Source: JAGNKE01 sp964583335 (lineage in GTDB: Bacteria > Pseudomonadota > Alphaproteobacteria > Micavibrionales > Micavibrionaceae). Taken from it: a stretch of 64,000 nt of DNA. Location: assembly GCA_964583335.1 (NCBI GenBank), contig CAZOVG010000001.1, positions 1 to 64,000 on the forward strand, read 5' to 3'. Positions 53,239-61,185 of this stretch are shown in pieces (positions within the stretch are counted from its first letter, which is position 1; every line of letters starts with the position of its first letter). The notes below the pieces were generated by a model. That model was not told where the DNA came from and made no database searches. It worked only from the letters and a program-made list of their open reading frames with translations. A program made the translations under genes and the position numbers.

Positions 53239-53310
53239 AAATGAGAATAAATCTCAATTGACACTGATAATAGGAATGATTATCACTGTCAATAGATAAT
53301 GAGAATAGTT
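53239..53310. promoter_or_regulatory. Cluster of three Fur-like boxes in a divergent promoter
   Basis: Box A is AATGAGAATAAATCTCAATT (53240-53259). Box B is TGATAATAGGAATGATTATC (53265-53284 plus A), with seven-base perfect arms TGATAAT and ATTATCA. Box C is GATAATGAGAATAGTT (53295-53310). All fit the GATAAT-repeat Fur model and lie between divergent genes of unknown function, so both directions are likely iron-repressed. Confidence 0.78.
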
Positions 53311-53350
53311 CGCAAATAATCAGTTCATCTTTCCAAGCGGAGCCAGACCC

Positions 53351-53881
53351 ATGAGCACAAAATCCCTCCTCTCTGCCACAGCCCTGAGCGTCACGCTTTC
53401 GATATCCGCCGCCTTCGCGCAGGAAACGGACAAGTTCCAGAGAAACCCTTACGCCCCGGTGACCGAGGAGGATATGCGGTATGTTGACCGGCCCGGCAAC
53501 GAATTTACGGTGACCTTCCGCACGCAAGCTTTTCCGCAGGGGCGAACGGTTACCATCGACCCCGACGATATGATCCCCGTCAACGATCCGCGCCGGAACG
53601 GGCGCGTGGTGCTGGCTCCACGGCTGCGGTTTTTCTATGAGATCAACAATCAACTCCCGTCAATTCCCGGGCGCGAAATGCCCGCCCTCAGACAGAATGA
53701 GGGGCTGAGCCCGTCGGGCGCGGTCACCATGTACCGCCACCTGACGGATACGCCGCTTCTGAACGGCAAGGGCGAGGTGATCGGCGGCGGACACGGCATT
53801 CCCCGCGAGCAGATCCTCGACGCCATGCGGCGCTGCCATCAGGCGCGCAATATTCCCGAGCCCGAGCCGGGCGGACAGTAA
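53351..53881 (+). CDS. Exported orphan protein of the Fur-controlled locus
   Basis: A 176-residue protein with a signal peptide ending SAAFA/QE. The mature protein has a beta-rich middle (FTVTFRTQAFPQGRTVTIDP, GRVVLAPRLRFFYEIN) and an acidic Pro end. One Cys (MRRCHQARN) is present. No family recognised. The start ATG lies 40 bases past Fur-like box C; GCGGAGCCAGACCC precedes it. The 1078-residue gene follows 29 bases later on the same strand. Confidence 0.75.
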   Translation: MSTKSLLSATALSVTLSISAAFAQETDKFQRNPYAPVTEEDMRYVDRPGNEFTVTFRTQAFPQGRTVTIDPDDMIPVNDPRRNGRVVLAPRLRFFYEINNQLPSIPGREMPALRQNEGLSPSGAVTMYRHLTDTPLLNGKGEVIGGGHGIPREQILDAMRRCHQARNIPEPEPGGQ

Positions 53882-53910
53882 GCGGCGTTTCCTCTCATGC
53901 GGAGTCTCTC

Positions 53911-56900
53911 TTGAATACCGCGCACACGATTGACATGGCCGGGCGGTTCTCGTTCCCCTCCTCTCTTCTTGAGACGGCGGGACGGTATGGGGTTTCGGTC
54001 GAGAGCGCAGGCGGCGGTCAATACCGCCTCAAAGTGCAAAGCGGTTCCTCTGCGGCGCTTCTGCCCGGGTTCGCACAAAGTTCCGAGGGGACGCTGCCGC
54101 GCCAGACGGTCCGCCGCACGCTTGAATTCCTGCACCAGCCGCTTCGGCTCAGCGCCGAGTCTCAGGACGCCTCCAAAAAAGACAATCATCTGCGCAGAGT
54201 AGACCTTCACAGGGTCTTGCGTTTCGCCGTCAAGGGCTCGGTTGAGATTCCCGCCGACTCGTTCGAGGGGCTGGACAAGGAAACGGCGGAGTGCCACGCC
54301 AAGACCGAGCAGGCCATGCGCGACGCCGACGGTTGGCTGGGGCATCTTGAAATCGGCAATCCCGAACCATCGCAGAGCGCCCTGCCGCGCACCGAGATCG
54401 ACCCGGCGCGGGGGTTTGTCTTTCATCTCGACCGCCGGACGCTGGGGCTGGATTCGTATCCGGGGAAGGCGCAAAATGCCCTCAATGCGCGGTTCTGGGA
54501 CGCGGTGAACGAAGCGACGGGCAACCGCTACGCCGTCAAGACACCGACCGTCGTGATGAGCGCACAGGAGCTTGAGGTTTTCTGCGCGGCGGTGCTCAGG
54601 GAGCCTCCTGGCCCGCTTCTGGAATGCGTGGAGTTCGAGGAGGCCGTTCAGCAGAAGCTGGAGTCGATCACGCAGCGCTCGCGCTCGCTTGAACATTCCT
54701 TCGTCTTCCGCCGCCTGACCAAGGACCAGCCGAAAGACCGCGCGCAGCAGCTTCAGGATATGATGCGCTGCACGTCCGCGCTGGCTCCCGTCATGGATTC
54801 GCAGTCCATGCACAAGCTCTGGGCGCGCTATAATTTCATGGAGCGGCACGAAAGCCCGCTGTCGGGACTCTCCAAGGAATACGGCGTGTTTCTGGCCGTG
54901 ATGGACAATCTGGCTTCGCGCGGGCCGGTGACGCCGGCGCAGCTTGAGGCGCTGTCGCATGAGTTTCTGCCGCTGATCGCGTTTTCGGAGCAGTTCGTGC
55001 AAAAGATGGAAGCCGCGTCGATCGAAGCGGGCGAACGGGCGCAGGCGGAGACCCTGCATGAAGCGCGCGAGACGTTCAAGGGGGCGACCTCCATCGGCAT
55101 CCTGCCGTCCGCGCGGAGCTTCAAGGACGATTACGCCCAGACGCTCGCGGTTGTCGAAAAATCCATCGGGCGGAGCGGCAACGCGCTTTCCAACACCGCG
55201 CAGGCCAGCGTGGATACGGCCATCGACTTCACGATGGACGTGGTGAATTTTATCCGCGAGTCGCCCCGTGTCGCGGCGACGTTCGCGGGACTGGCCACGA
55301 CGCTTTACGTGATGAACGGCGGGGATGCGCAAACCGCGCAGGCCGCCACCGACACGATCATGATGTTCGACGGCACGGAAATGCCGATCGACATCTCCAC
55401 CCTGCCCGAAGAGGCGCAGGAGGTGCAGAACTGGCACTGGGACATGGGGCCGTTCGGGCTTTACAAACATTACATGTACGACAATGCCGTGGTCGGTCCG
55501 GCGCAGTCGATCATGGACGGGCTGCGGATCGGCGTGCAGTGGGGGTACGATCTGACCGGGTTGCCGGTTGACGAGCAGGCCGCGTTCTCGCAGGCCGCCG
55601 ACAAGGTGATCAAGCCGATGGCGGACCAGCTCTTCAAGCTCAACCTGTTCCAGAATTTCTCGCATGCCGCGTTCTGGATGTACATGGTTTCCAAGGGTTA
55701 CAATCACGGCTTCCGGGGCGCGAACCGGATTTTCGAGCTGCTTTCGCCGATGACCAACCTCGCGGTGCAGGGCGGCTCGCGCCTCGGGGAGATGCTGCAT
55801 CTCAAAAAGAATACGGGTTTGTCCGAGCGGATCGCGGCTCTGGGCTACGGCTCACAGGGCGACGCGGCGAAGGTGCGCTATGAGACCGCCTCCGGCGAAC
55901 TCATTCCCACGGTTCCGGCTTCCATGCTCGTGCTTTCGCCGAACCTGTCGTGCGAAGGGCCGCTGAAACGGCATACGGGCGGGTGCGTGGTCGTGGCGCT
56001 GGCGCAGGCGGCGCAGGACCGCGTCGCGCTTTCCGACGTTCCGGTCACGGTTTCGGAAAAGACCGCGCAGATTCACTCGCGCAAGCTCAAGCAGACCTTC
56101 GAGATCAACGCCGAGACGCTGCCGCCGCTGATGCGGGCGATCGACGGGTTCGATCTGGCCATGACGCACGCGGCCAACCAGATCGGCGCGGCCGAGCCGT
56201 GGAAAAAATCGTTCGTCGTCGAGCGGATCAATACCCTGCGTACGGCGCTGCGGCGGTTCGGCGCGGACGGGGACAGCGCGGCCTTGCAGGCCGAGATTTC
56301 CAGCGCCATCGAGGATCTGGCCGGGGCGCAGATGGTTCTGGGCGGTGATTCGCCCCTGCTCACGGCGGCGATCGGGCACGCGCCGGACGAGGGTGAGCGG
56401 AGCAACCTGCTCTCCTTCGCCAACGCACGGTTCGGGCGCCTGAAGCGCGACGCGCGGACGAACACGCTGAGGGGCCGGCTGGCCGCCGGGCAGGATCAGG
56501 ACGGGCAGGCGCTGACTCTGACCGGGGTTGCCAAAACACGCGCGGCGCTCGCCGCCAACCATATCTGGGGCGCGATGGTCGACTCCGCCCGCGCGATCAA
56601 AAAGGCCGTGAAGCCGATTGCCAACAAAACCTCCGTCATCGCCCTTTCGGGGCTTGCGGCGGGGGCGGTGGCGCTCGATATGGCCGGGGCCGGGAACGGC
56701 TTTACAGACGGGGTGTCCTCGGGCACCGGGGCAGCGCTGGCCGCCTCCATGACCACGCTCACGTTCCTCGTGTATAATTTCTGGGAGGACGTTCTGGGCG
56801 TGCATGTCGGCGGCGGCGCGATGCTTCTGGCGGCCGGGGCGGCGGCGGGGTATCTCGCGCGGCGCGGGATCATGCCCACGGGTCTTGCCGCGTCGGATCT

Positions 56901-57147
56901 GATGAAGAAAAAAACCGGGTTCGATCTGGTCTCGGCTTGGGAGCGCCTGACGCAGCGGATGGAAAAGGCCGCCGATTCCTTCACCTCCCGCTGGATGCGC
57001 TTCAATCTCAAGGCCGGGCATAGCCTTACGCCGGGCGGCGGCTCCGGCAAGACCCGGCTTTCCGACGGCGACGGCGGGGTTCCGGCCTGCGACCAGTGCC
57101 CCTTCAACGCGCACCGCGAACAGGCGGGGCAGGAGCCGAATATCTAG
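53911..57147 (+). CDS. Large orphan protein, 1078 residues, with membrane segments
   Basis: No domain is recognised. The first 440 residues look soluble and mixed helical; residues about 452-468 (RVAATFAGLATTLYVMNG) are hydrophobic. A Trp/Tyr-rich stretch (NWHWDMGPFGLYKHYMYDN) follows near 510. Three hydrophobic segments appear at about 909-928, 940-960 and 968-986, and a CDQC pair lies near 1060. There is no signal peptide. The start is TTG 53911 with GGAG six bases upstream; ATG 53935 would remove eight residues. It is likely in one transcript with the exported protein and under the Fur-like sites. It converges on a kinase-like gene, stops overlapping in CTAG. Confidence 0.8.
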   Translation: MNTAHTIDMAGRFSFPSSLLETAGRYGVSVESAGGGQYRLKVQSGSSAALLPGFAQSSEGTLPRQTVRRTLEFLHQPLRLSAESQDASKKDNHLRRVDLHRVLRFAVKGSVEIPADSFEGLDKETAECHAKTEQAMRDADGWLGHLEIGNPEPSQSALPRTEIDPARGFVFHLDRRTLGLDSYPGKAQNALNARFWDAVNEATGNRYAVKTPTVVMSAQELEVFCAAVLREPPGPLLECVEFEEAVQQKLESITQRSRSLEHSFVFRRLTKDQPKDRAQQLQDMMRCTSALAPVMDSQSMHKLWARYNFMERHESPLSGLSKEYGVFLAVMDNLASRGPVTPAQLEALSHEFLPLIAFSEQFVQKMEAASIEAGERAQAETLHEARETFKGATSIGILPSARSFKDDYAQTLAVVEKSIGRSGNALSNTAQASVDTAIDFTMDVVNFIRESPRVAATFAGLATTLYVMNGGDAQTAQAATDTIMMFDGTEMPIDISTLPEEAQEVQNWHWDMGPFGLYKHYMYDNAVVGPAQSIMDGLRIGVQWGYDLTGLPVDEQAAFSQAADKVIKPMADQLFKLNLFQNFSHAAFWMYMVSKGYNHGFRGANRIFELLSPMTNLAVQGGSRLGEMLHLKKNTGLSERIAALGYGSQGDAAKVRYETASGELIPTVPASMLVLSPNLSCEGPLKRHTGGCVVVALAQAAQDRVALSDVPVTVSEKTAQIHSRKLKQTFEINAETLPPLMRAIDGFDLAMTHAANQIGAAEPWKKSFVVERINTLRTALRRFGADGDSAALQAEISSAIEDLAGAQMVLGGDSPLLTAAIGHAPDEGERSNLLSFANARFGRLKRDARTNTLRGRLAAGQDQDGQALTLTGVAKTRAALAANHIWGAMVDSARAIKKAVKPIANKTSVIALSGLAAGAVALDMAGAGNGFTDGVSSGTGAALAASMTTLTFLVYNFWEDVLGVHVGGGAMLLAAGAAAGYLARRGIMPTGLAASDLMKKKTGFDLVSAWERLTQRMEKAADSFTSRWMRFNLKAGHSLTPGGGSGKTRLSDGDGGVPACDQCPFNAHREQAGQEPNI

Positions 57148-57923
57148 AGGGTGAGCGGTTCTGATTCAGGCGGTCTTAAGCCCCCGGAGCGGCCCATGTA
57201 ATCATCGAACGAGATCAATCCCGCGTTCGGATCGTGAAGCGATTTTGGCGCGAAGCTTGTCTCCGGCGTCTGGGCCGGAACCTTACCCGTGTCATAAATC
57301 GGATACAGGGCGTGCATGTAGGCGTGCCATGCCGAGAGGGCGTGCGGGGAGATGTTTAGGCCCGATTTGGAGGCATGGTACATGTGGGAATCGATGCCGA
57401 CCCGCGTGCCTTTACGGTCGGGCAGTGTATGTACGTTTTTTGGGTGGGCGTCGCCCGCGTTGAACTCCAGACCGTAGCCCCGGATCATCTGCGCGAAGGC
57501 ATTGACCGTGTCCTGATCGACCTGCCCGGGTGGAACCCAGGGATAGAGCCGGATATGAAAGCGCTCGTCGCGGCCCTCGACCACTTCCTTGCTCAAAGCC
57601 GGAACATGATAGATCACGTCGTTGACGTGGCTGAGTTCGCGTTCACCGATGACCTTGGCGACGATGCCGTTGCCCGCATACATGGCCAGCACTGTGGCGG
57701 AATGAAGATAGTTGCGCGAGAGGTTGATGAAGCGCGTCTGGCCCATGTCGCGCAGAGCACTGCGGATTTTCAAAATATCCTCGTCCGACATGCCCAGCCG
57801 CGAGATGGTCGCGTTCATGGGGTTGGACATGTTCGCCTCGGCGAACACCTGCAGAAAGCCGTCGGGCTGTACCTGAGGCACCCCGCTCACGGTTCTGAAA
57901 TTGCTTAAACTGGCCGGCGACAT
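57144..57923 (-). CDS. Kinase-like orphan, first paralogue
   Basis: A 259-residue protein clearly related to the gene at 58061. Shared blocks are LRDMGQTxF, YAGNGIVxKxI, YPWxxPxGV, FNxxDxxPxNxHxLPDxxGT and PIYxxGxxPxQ. The order suggests a protein-kinase or aminoglycoside-phosphotransferase-like fold: Lys90 (GIVAKVI) as the ATP lysine, a hinge-like YPWVPP, Asp158 and Asn163 in DAHPKN (compare DLKPEN), and Asp178 in GTRVGID as metal ligand. This is motif reading, not proven homology. ATG 57830 (after GAGG) is a possible later start. No signal peptide. Confidence 0.72.
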   Translation of the reverse strand: MSPASLSNFRTVSGVPQVQPDGFLQVFAEANMSNPMNATISRLGMSDEDILKIRSALRDMGQTRFINLSRNYLHSATVLAMYAGNGIVAKVIGERELSHVNDVIYHVPALSKEVVEGRDERFHIRLYPWVPPGQVDQDTVNAFAQMIRGYGLEFNAGDAHPKNVHTLPDRKGTRVGIDSHMYHASKSGLNISPHALSAWHAYMHALYPIYDTGKVPAQTPETSFAPKSLHDPNAGLISFDDYMGRSGGLRPPESEPLTL

Positions 57924-58060
57924 TTTCCCTGTCCGGTTTTTTCTTTATTTTACAGAAGGTACTCCCGGTCAAACGACAAAGTCCAGAAGAAAATGGGCTT
58001 TTCTTCAATCGTTTAGCCGGTGGGGCGATTTTTAGCGGCGTGAACTATCATTCGGGGCGC

Positions 58061-58780
58061 TCAAAACTCAAGGACGTGATGGTTTACGCCCGCCGCCCAC
58101 CATCTGGTGAACTCACCGGTTTCAGCCTGGCGGTCATGAATGGAGACGAAGGAAAAATCCGTTTGCTCGTTTTGCGGAGGAATACGACCCTCTTCGTAGA
58201 TCGGGAAAATGCCGCGAACGTACTCAACCCACGCTTCTGAAAGCTGCGGGATCGTGAGAGCGCCGTGGTAGATATCCTCGTCCACGGAAATCAGAGTGCC
58301 GTGTTTGTCGGGGAGCCTGTGGATGTTCCGGGGCTTATCCTCGTTCTCGTTGAAGATCAAGCCTACGCCGCCGAGCAAACTGCGCATTTCGTCGATCGAG
58401 GCCTGTGTCACGCCCCTTGGGGAGAGCCACGGATAGGTCTTGATGAGGAAATCGCAGTGCTTGCCCTCCACCGTGTCCACCGTAATAGGCGGCAATTTAA
58501 AGAGGCTGCATGTCGAGCGGTCGGAATAGGTCTGCGGGATGATCTTCACGACGATTCCGTTTCCGGCGTAAAGCGGCACGGAGACCATCGCATCCACCGA
58601 TCTTCTTGTCATCTGCACGAATTTCGTCTGGCCCATGTCCCGCAGCAGGCGGTGAATCTCCATAACCGTGTCGTCATCGCCCTCCAGACTTTTGACGGAG
58701 GCGTTCAGGGTCATCGCCTGACTGACGTGATTGAAGGCATTCAGGAAATTTTTCGGCTCGATGATTTCCATCAATTCCAC
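58061..58780 (-). CDS. Kinase-like orphan, second paralogue
   Basis: A 239-residue protein, paralogue of the gene at 57144. It keeps Lys79 (GIVVKII), the loop EDKPRN with Asn152, and Asp167 (GTLISVDEDIYH). The position matching the catalytic aspartate is Glu147, with Asp148 beside it, so its catalytic state is uncertain. A 137-base gap separates the paralogues, which share strand. The ATG start lies after AT-rich sequence with GGGTGTGGAA. Function unknown. Confidence 0.72.
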   Translation of the reverse strand: MELMEIIEPKNFLNAFNHVSQAMTLNASVKSLEGDDDTVMEIHRLLRDMGQTKFVQMTRRSVDAMVSVPLYAGNGIVVKIIPQTYSDRSTCSLFKLPPITVDTVEGKHCDFLIKTYPWLSPRGVTQASIDEMRSLLGGVGLIFNENEDKPRNIHRLPDKHGTLISVDEDIYHGALTIPQLSEAWVEYVRGIFPIYEEGRIPPQNEQTDFSFVSIHDRQAETGEFTRWWAAGVNHHVLEF

Positions 58781-58906
58781 ACCCGTTTATTTTTTTTATT
58801 AAACGAATTTGAATCGTGAAATGCGAGTGAAAAACGTTGTGCAGAACAGCATTTCCGCTATGCGGCGGACGCATGGTTTTTTTTGAATCTTCGCGGCGCG
58901 AACCGG

Positions 58907-59593
58907 TTATATTGGGAGTTTCCAGAGATTGCCGAGAACGGCCTTGGCCTGCGGCAGGGCGTCGATGGTGTAGTCCGGTCTTGCCTTACGCAGGCGGGAT
59001 TCGCTGATGCATCCGCCCGTGATGCCGATGGAGGTCAGGCCGAGTTTGCGGCCGATGTCGGGCTCCTCCATACTGTCGCCGATGATGAAGGCGTTTTGCG
59101 GGGCGTAGCCGCGCTTGACCATGAATTCGGACAGGCGTTCGAGTTTGTTGGTCGCGCTCAGGATCGTGGTGCCGTCGCAATTGTTGGCGCTGACGAAGCT
59201 GAAAAAATTTTTCAGGGCCAGCCGTTCGAGCTGTGGTTCGATTTTGTGGGTGAGATAGTTGCTCAGGATAATACAGGTCACGTCGTGGCCGCGCAGCCAT
59301 TCCAGAAGATCACGCGCGCCGCGCCGCGTGCGGACGTTGGCGGCGAGTTTTTCATAGAGGGTCTGGAAGATCACGTTCGCTTGTTCGCGGGTTTCGAGTA
59401 CCTTGTCGATATCGCAGCCGTTGCGCTTATAATAATGGATGATCGGGAAATCGAAAGTTTCGCGCTGTTTCTTGAGGGTGATGGGTGGGACGCCGTAAAA
59501 CTCCAGACAGGCGTTCGAGGCCACCCACGCCTGCTTGGTGTCTGCGATGAGGGTGCCGTTCCAGTCGAAAACCGCGAGTTTGCGGGTGCTCAT
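58907..59593 (-). CDS. HAD-family phosphatase (Gph-like)
   Basis: A 228-residue HAD hydrolase. Motif I is VFDWNGTLIAD near residue 8, motif II CIILSNYLTHKIEPQ, the Lys region KNFFSFVSANN, and motif IV FIIGDSMEEPDIGRKLG. Cap type C1 with helices between I and II. Such proteins include phosphoglycolate phosphatase, but substrate cannot be read. Its ATG overlaps the stop of the DotI-like gene by four bases (ATGA), so the two are coupled. Confidence 0.88.
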   Translation of the reverse strand: MSTRKLAVFDWNGTLIADTKQAWVASNACLEFYGVPPITLKKQRETFDFPIIHYYKRNGCDIDKVLETREQANVIFQTLYEKLAANVRTRRGARDLLEWLRGHDVTCIILSNYLTHKIEPQLERLALKNFFSFVSANNCDGTTILSATNKLERLSEFMVKRGYAPQNAFIIGDSMEEPDIGRKLGLTSIGITGGCISESRLRKARPDYTIDALPQAKAVLGNLWKLPI

Positions 59594-60363
59594 TCGGAAG
59601 GTTCGGGTTGCGATCCGCCCTGCTGATCTAAATATTCATGGTAGGGGGCCATGGGATCCGGCGTTTTCGGCTTTTCCGGAGGGGGCTCATCCTTGAGATC
59701 AAGGCGGCGCTTCAGTTTGTCGCCCAGCGTTTCGCCCTTTTTGGGGGTGGCCTCGGAATTACACGGGCAGAAAACCGGGTTAGGATCGATCTTCGATATC
59801 CAGCGATTCATTTCCAGTTTGGCATCATACTCGTCGCTCTCGTCTTTTACTTCGACGGTTATGTTCAGAAACTGATACGAGGTTCCGGATTTTGAGGTGT
59901 ACTCCATCACATAATCGAAGCTGGCCTCCCAATAAATGACCGAACTCTCTTCTTGGGGGTCCAGCAACAGGATGGGCGACACGATGTAACCTCTTACGTC
60001 CTGATCTTTTTGCCTTATGACATTAATGAAATTATTTTCTATGCCCCGATAAAATGATTTGGCTCCTGTTTCGGTAAATAATTTTATATTTTCATCGCGG
60101 CGTTCTGCATAGTTTGAAGCGTTGAACGCAAAAATCTCGTTGGCTGTCACAGCGATCCAGCCTTTTACAAATGACGGGGTCACATGAGTTTTTACGATCT
60201 TTTTTTCACCCTCGGCCGGCGCGGTGACACCCGGAATTTTGGGTATGCCCTCCATATCGAGAATTTCAGATGGAACCTGCGCCTTAACTGATCCACACAG
60301 ACACAACAGCCCGAAAAGCGCCAACCCGAAAAGCCGCGCAAGGGGAATAACATTTGAAAACAT
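59590..60363 (-). CDS. DotI/IcmL-like (VirB8-fold) exported protein
   Basis: About 257 residues. A hydrophobic start (about 8-27, GLALFGLLCLCGS) may be a signal or anchor. The region FVKGWIAVTANEIFAFNASN, FTETGAKSFYRGIENN, SPILLLDP then VIYWEASFDYVMEYTS matches the layout of DotI/IcmL and VirB8-like periplasmic domains of type IV secretion. The C-terminal 60 residues are Pro/Lys/Asp-rich with two Cys in FCPCN. No other secretion genes are in the window, so it may be a solitary homologue. ATG 60363 is preferred because GTG 60387 lies in a hairpin. Confidence 0.7.
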   Translation of the reverse strand: MFSNVIPLARLFGLALFGLLCLCGSVKAQVPSEILDMEGIPKIPGVTAPAEGEKKIVKTHVTPSFVKGWIAVTANEIFAFNASNYAERRDENIKLFTETGAKSFYRGIENNFINVIRQKDQDVRGYIVSPILLLDPQEESSVIYWEASFDYVMEYTSKSGTSYQFLNITVEVKDESDEYDAKLEMNRWISKIDPNPVFCPCNSEATPKKGETLGDKLKRRLDLKDEPPPEKPKTPDPMAPYHEYLDQQGGSQPEPSE

Positions 60364-60386
60364 TTCCACTAAAACCCCAAAAGACA

Positions 60387-60421
60387 CTTACCCCCTTCTT
60401 ATATCATAAGAAGGGGGTAAG
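60387..60421 (-). terminator. Perfect 16-base-pair hairpin after rplT
   Basis: CTTACCCCCTTCTTAT and ATAAGAAGGGGGTAAG are perfect complements around an ATC loop, 34 bases past the rplT stop. On the minus strand TGTCTTTTGGGGTTTT follows. It is probably the end of the rpmI-rplT transcript; the stem is unusually long and could instead be an RNA processing or attenuation site for the DotI-like gene. Confidence 0.7.
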
Positions 60422-60454
60422 ATAAACGGGTTGAAAGCTTTGAGGTCTATAGAC

Positions 60455-60832
60455 TTAAGCCGCCTGTTTCGCAGAGTTTGCGAGGGCCTGCTGCGCCTGT
60501 TTCGCCAGCGTTTCAAAATCGCCCGGGCTGGTGATCGCAAGATCAGAGAGAACCTTGCGGTCCAGCTCGATCGCGCAAAGCTTCAGGCCGTGCATGAACT
60601 GGCTGTAGGTCAGGCCGTGCAGACGTGCGCCCGCATTGATCCGCTGAATCCACAAAGCGCGGAAATTTCGTTTCTTGGCGCGGCGGTCGCGGTAAGCGTA
60701 CTGGCCTGCTTTTTCAACGGCCTGAACGGCAGTGCGGAAGCAATTCTTCCGGCGGCCGTAATAGCCCTTGGCTTTTTTGATCACCTTGCGGTGTCTGGCG
60801 TGGGCTCTGGGGCCCCCTTTAACGCGTGCCAT
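60455..60832 (-). CDS. rplT: 50S ribosomal protein L20
   Basis: L20 binds 23S rRNA early in assembly. The 125-residue protein begins MARVKGGPRAHARHRKVIKK and contains YYGRRKNCFRTA and RRAKKRNFRALWIQRINAG, all standard. The C-terminal tail (about six residues) is slightly longer than usual. Its ATG overlaps the rpmI stop (TAATG), so they are translationally coupled; infC is not next to them. Confidence 0.97.
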   Translation of the reverse strand: MARVKGGPRAHARHRKVIKKAKGYYGRRKNCFRTAVQAVEKAGQYAYRDRRAKKRNFRALWIQRINAGARLHGLTYSQFMHGLKLCAIELDRKVLSDLAITSPGDFETLAKQAQQALANSAKQAA

Positions 60833-61080
60833 TATTGTGCTCCTTCTTGTTTTTTAGCGGCCGGCTTTCTTTTGCGCTTCCGGCTGTTGGGCAGAAAATT
60901 GCGCAGAACGATCGTTGCATCGGCATCGCACAAAACATCCATGCCGCGCGCTTTGCGTTTCATGGATTTGGGCTTGTTCATCATCATGTGGCGGCTGTGG
61001 GAGGCTTTGGCCTTTACCTTGCCTTTGGACGTCACTTTGAAGCGCTTTTTGGCGCTTGAGTGGGTTTTCATTTTCGGCAT
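60832..61080 (-). CDS. rpmI: 50S ribosomal protein L35 with basic tail
   Basis: MPKMKTHSSAKKRFKVTSKG and the later KARGMDVLCDADATIVLRNF identify L35. Most L35 end near 65 residues; this one runs to 82, with a Lys/Arg-rich extension (SRKRKRKPAAKKQEGAQ). A good ribosome site (AGGAGAA) precedes the ATG. infC is absent upstream, which is unusual for this operon. Confidence 0.95.
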   Translation of the reverse strand: MPKMKTHSSAKKRFKVTSKGKVKAKASHSRHMMMNKPKSMKRKARGMDVLCDADATIVLRNFLPNSRKRKRKPAAKKQEGAQ

Positions 61081-61185
61081 TTTCTTCTCCTAGATATTAT
61101 CATTAAACCATGCGGCCGAGGCATGCCGATTTCAGCCAGACCGCTCTTTTGAGAAGCGGGTTATAACAGCCCGGGAGAGGTCAAA

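Noticed and set aside
53839..55800. A 653-residue minus-strand open frame
   Set aside because: It is antisense to the 1078-residue gene, Arg/His-rich with no plausible protein features, and has no ribosome site.
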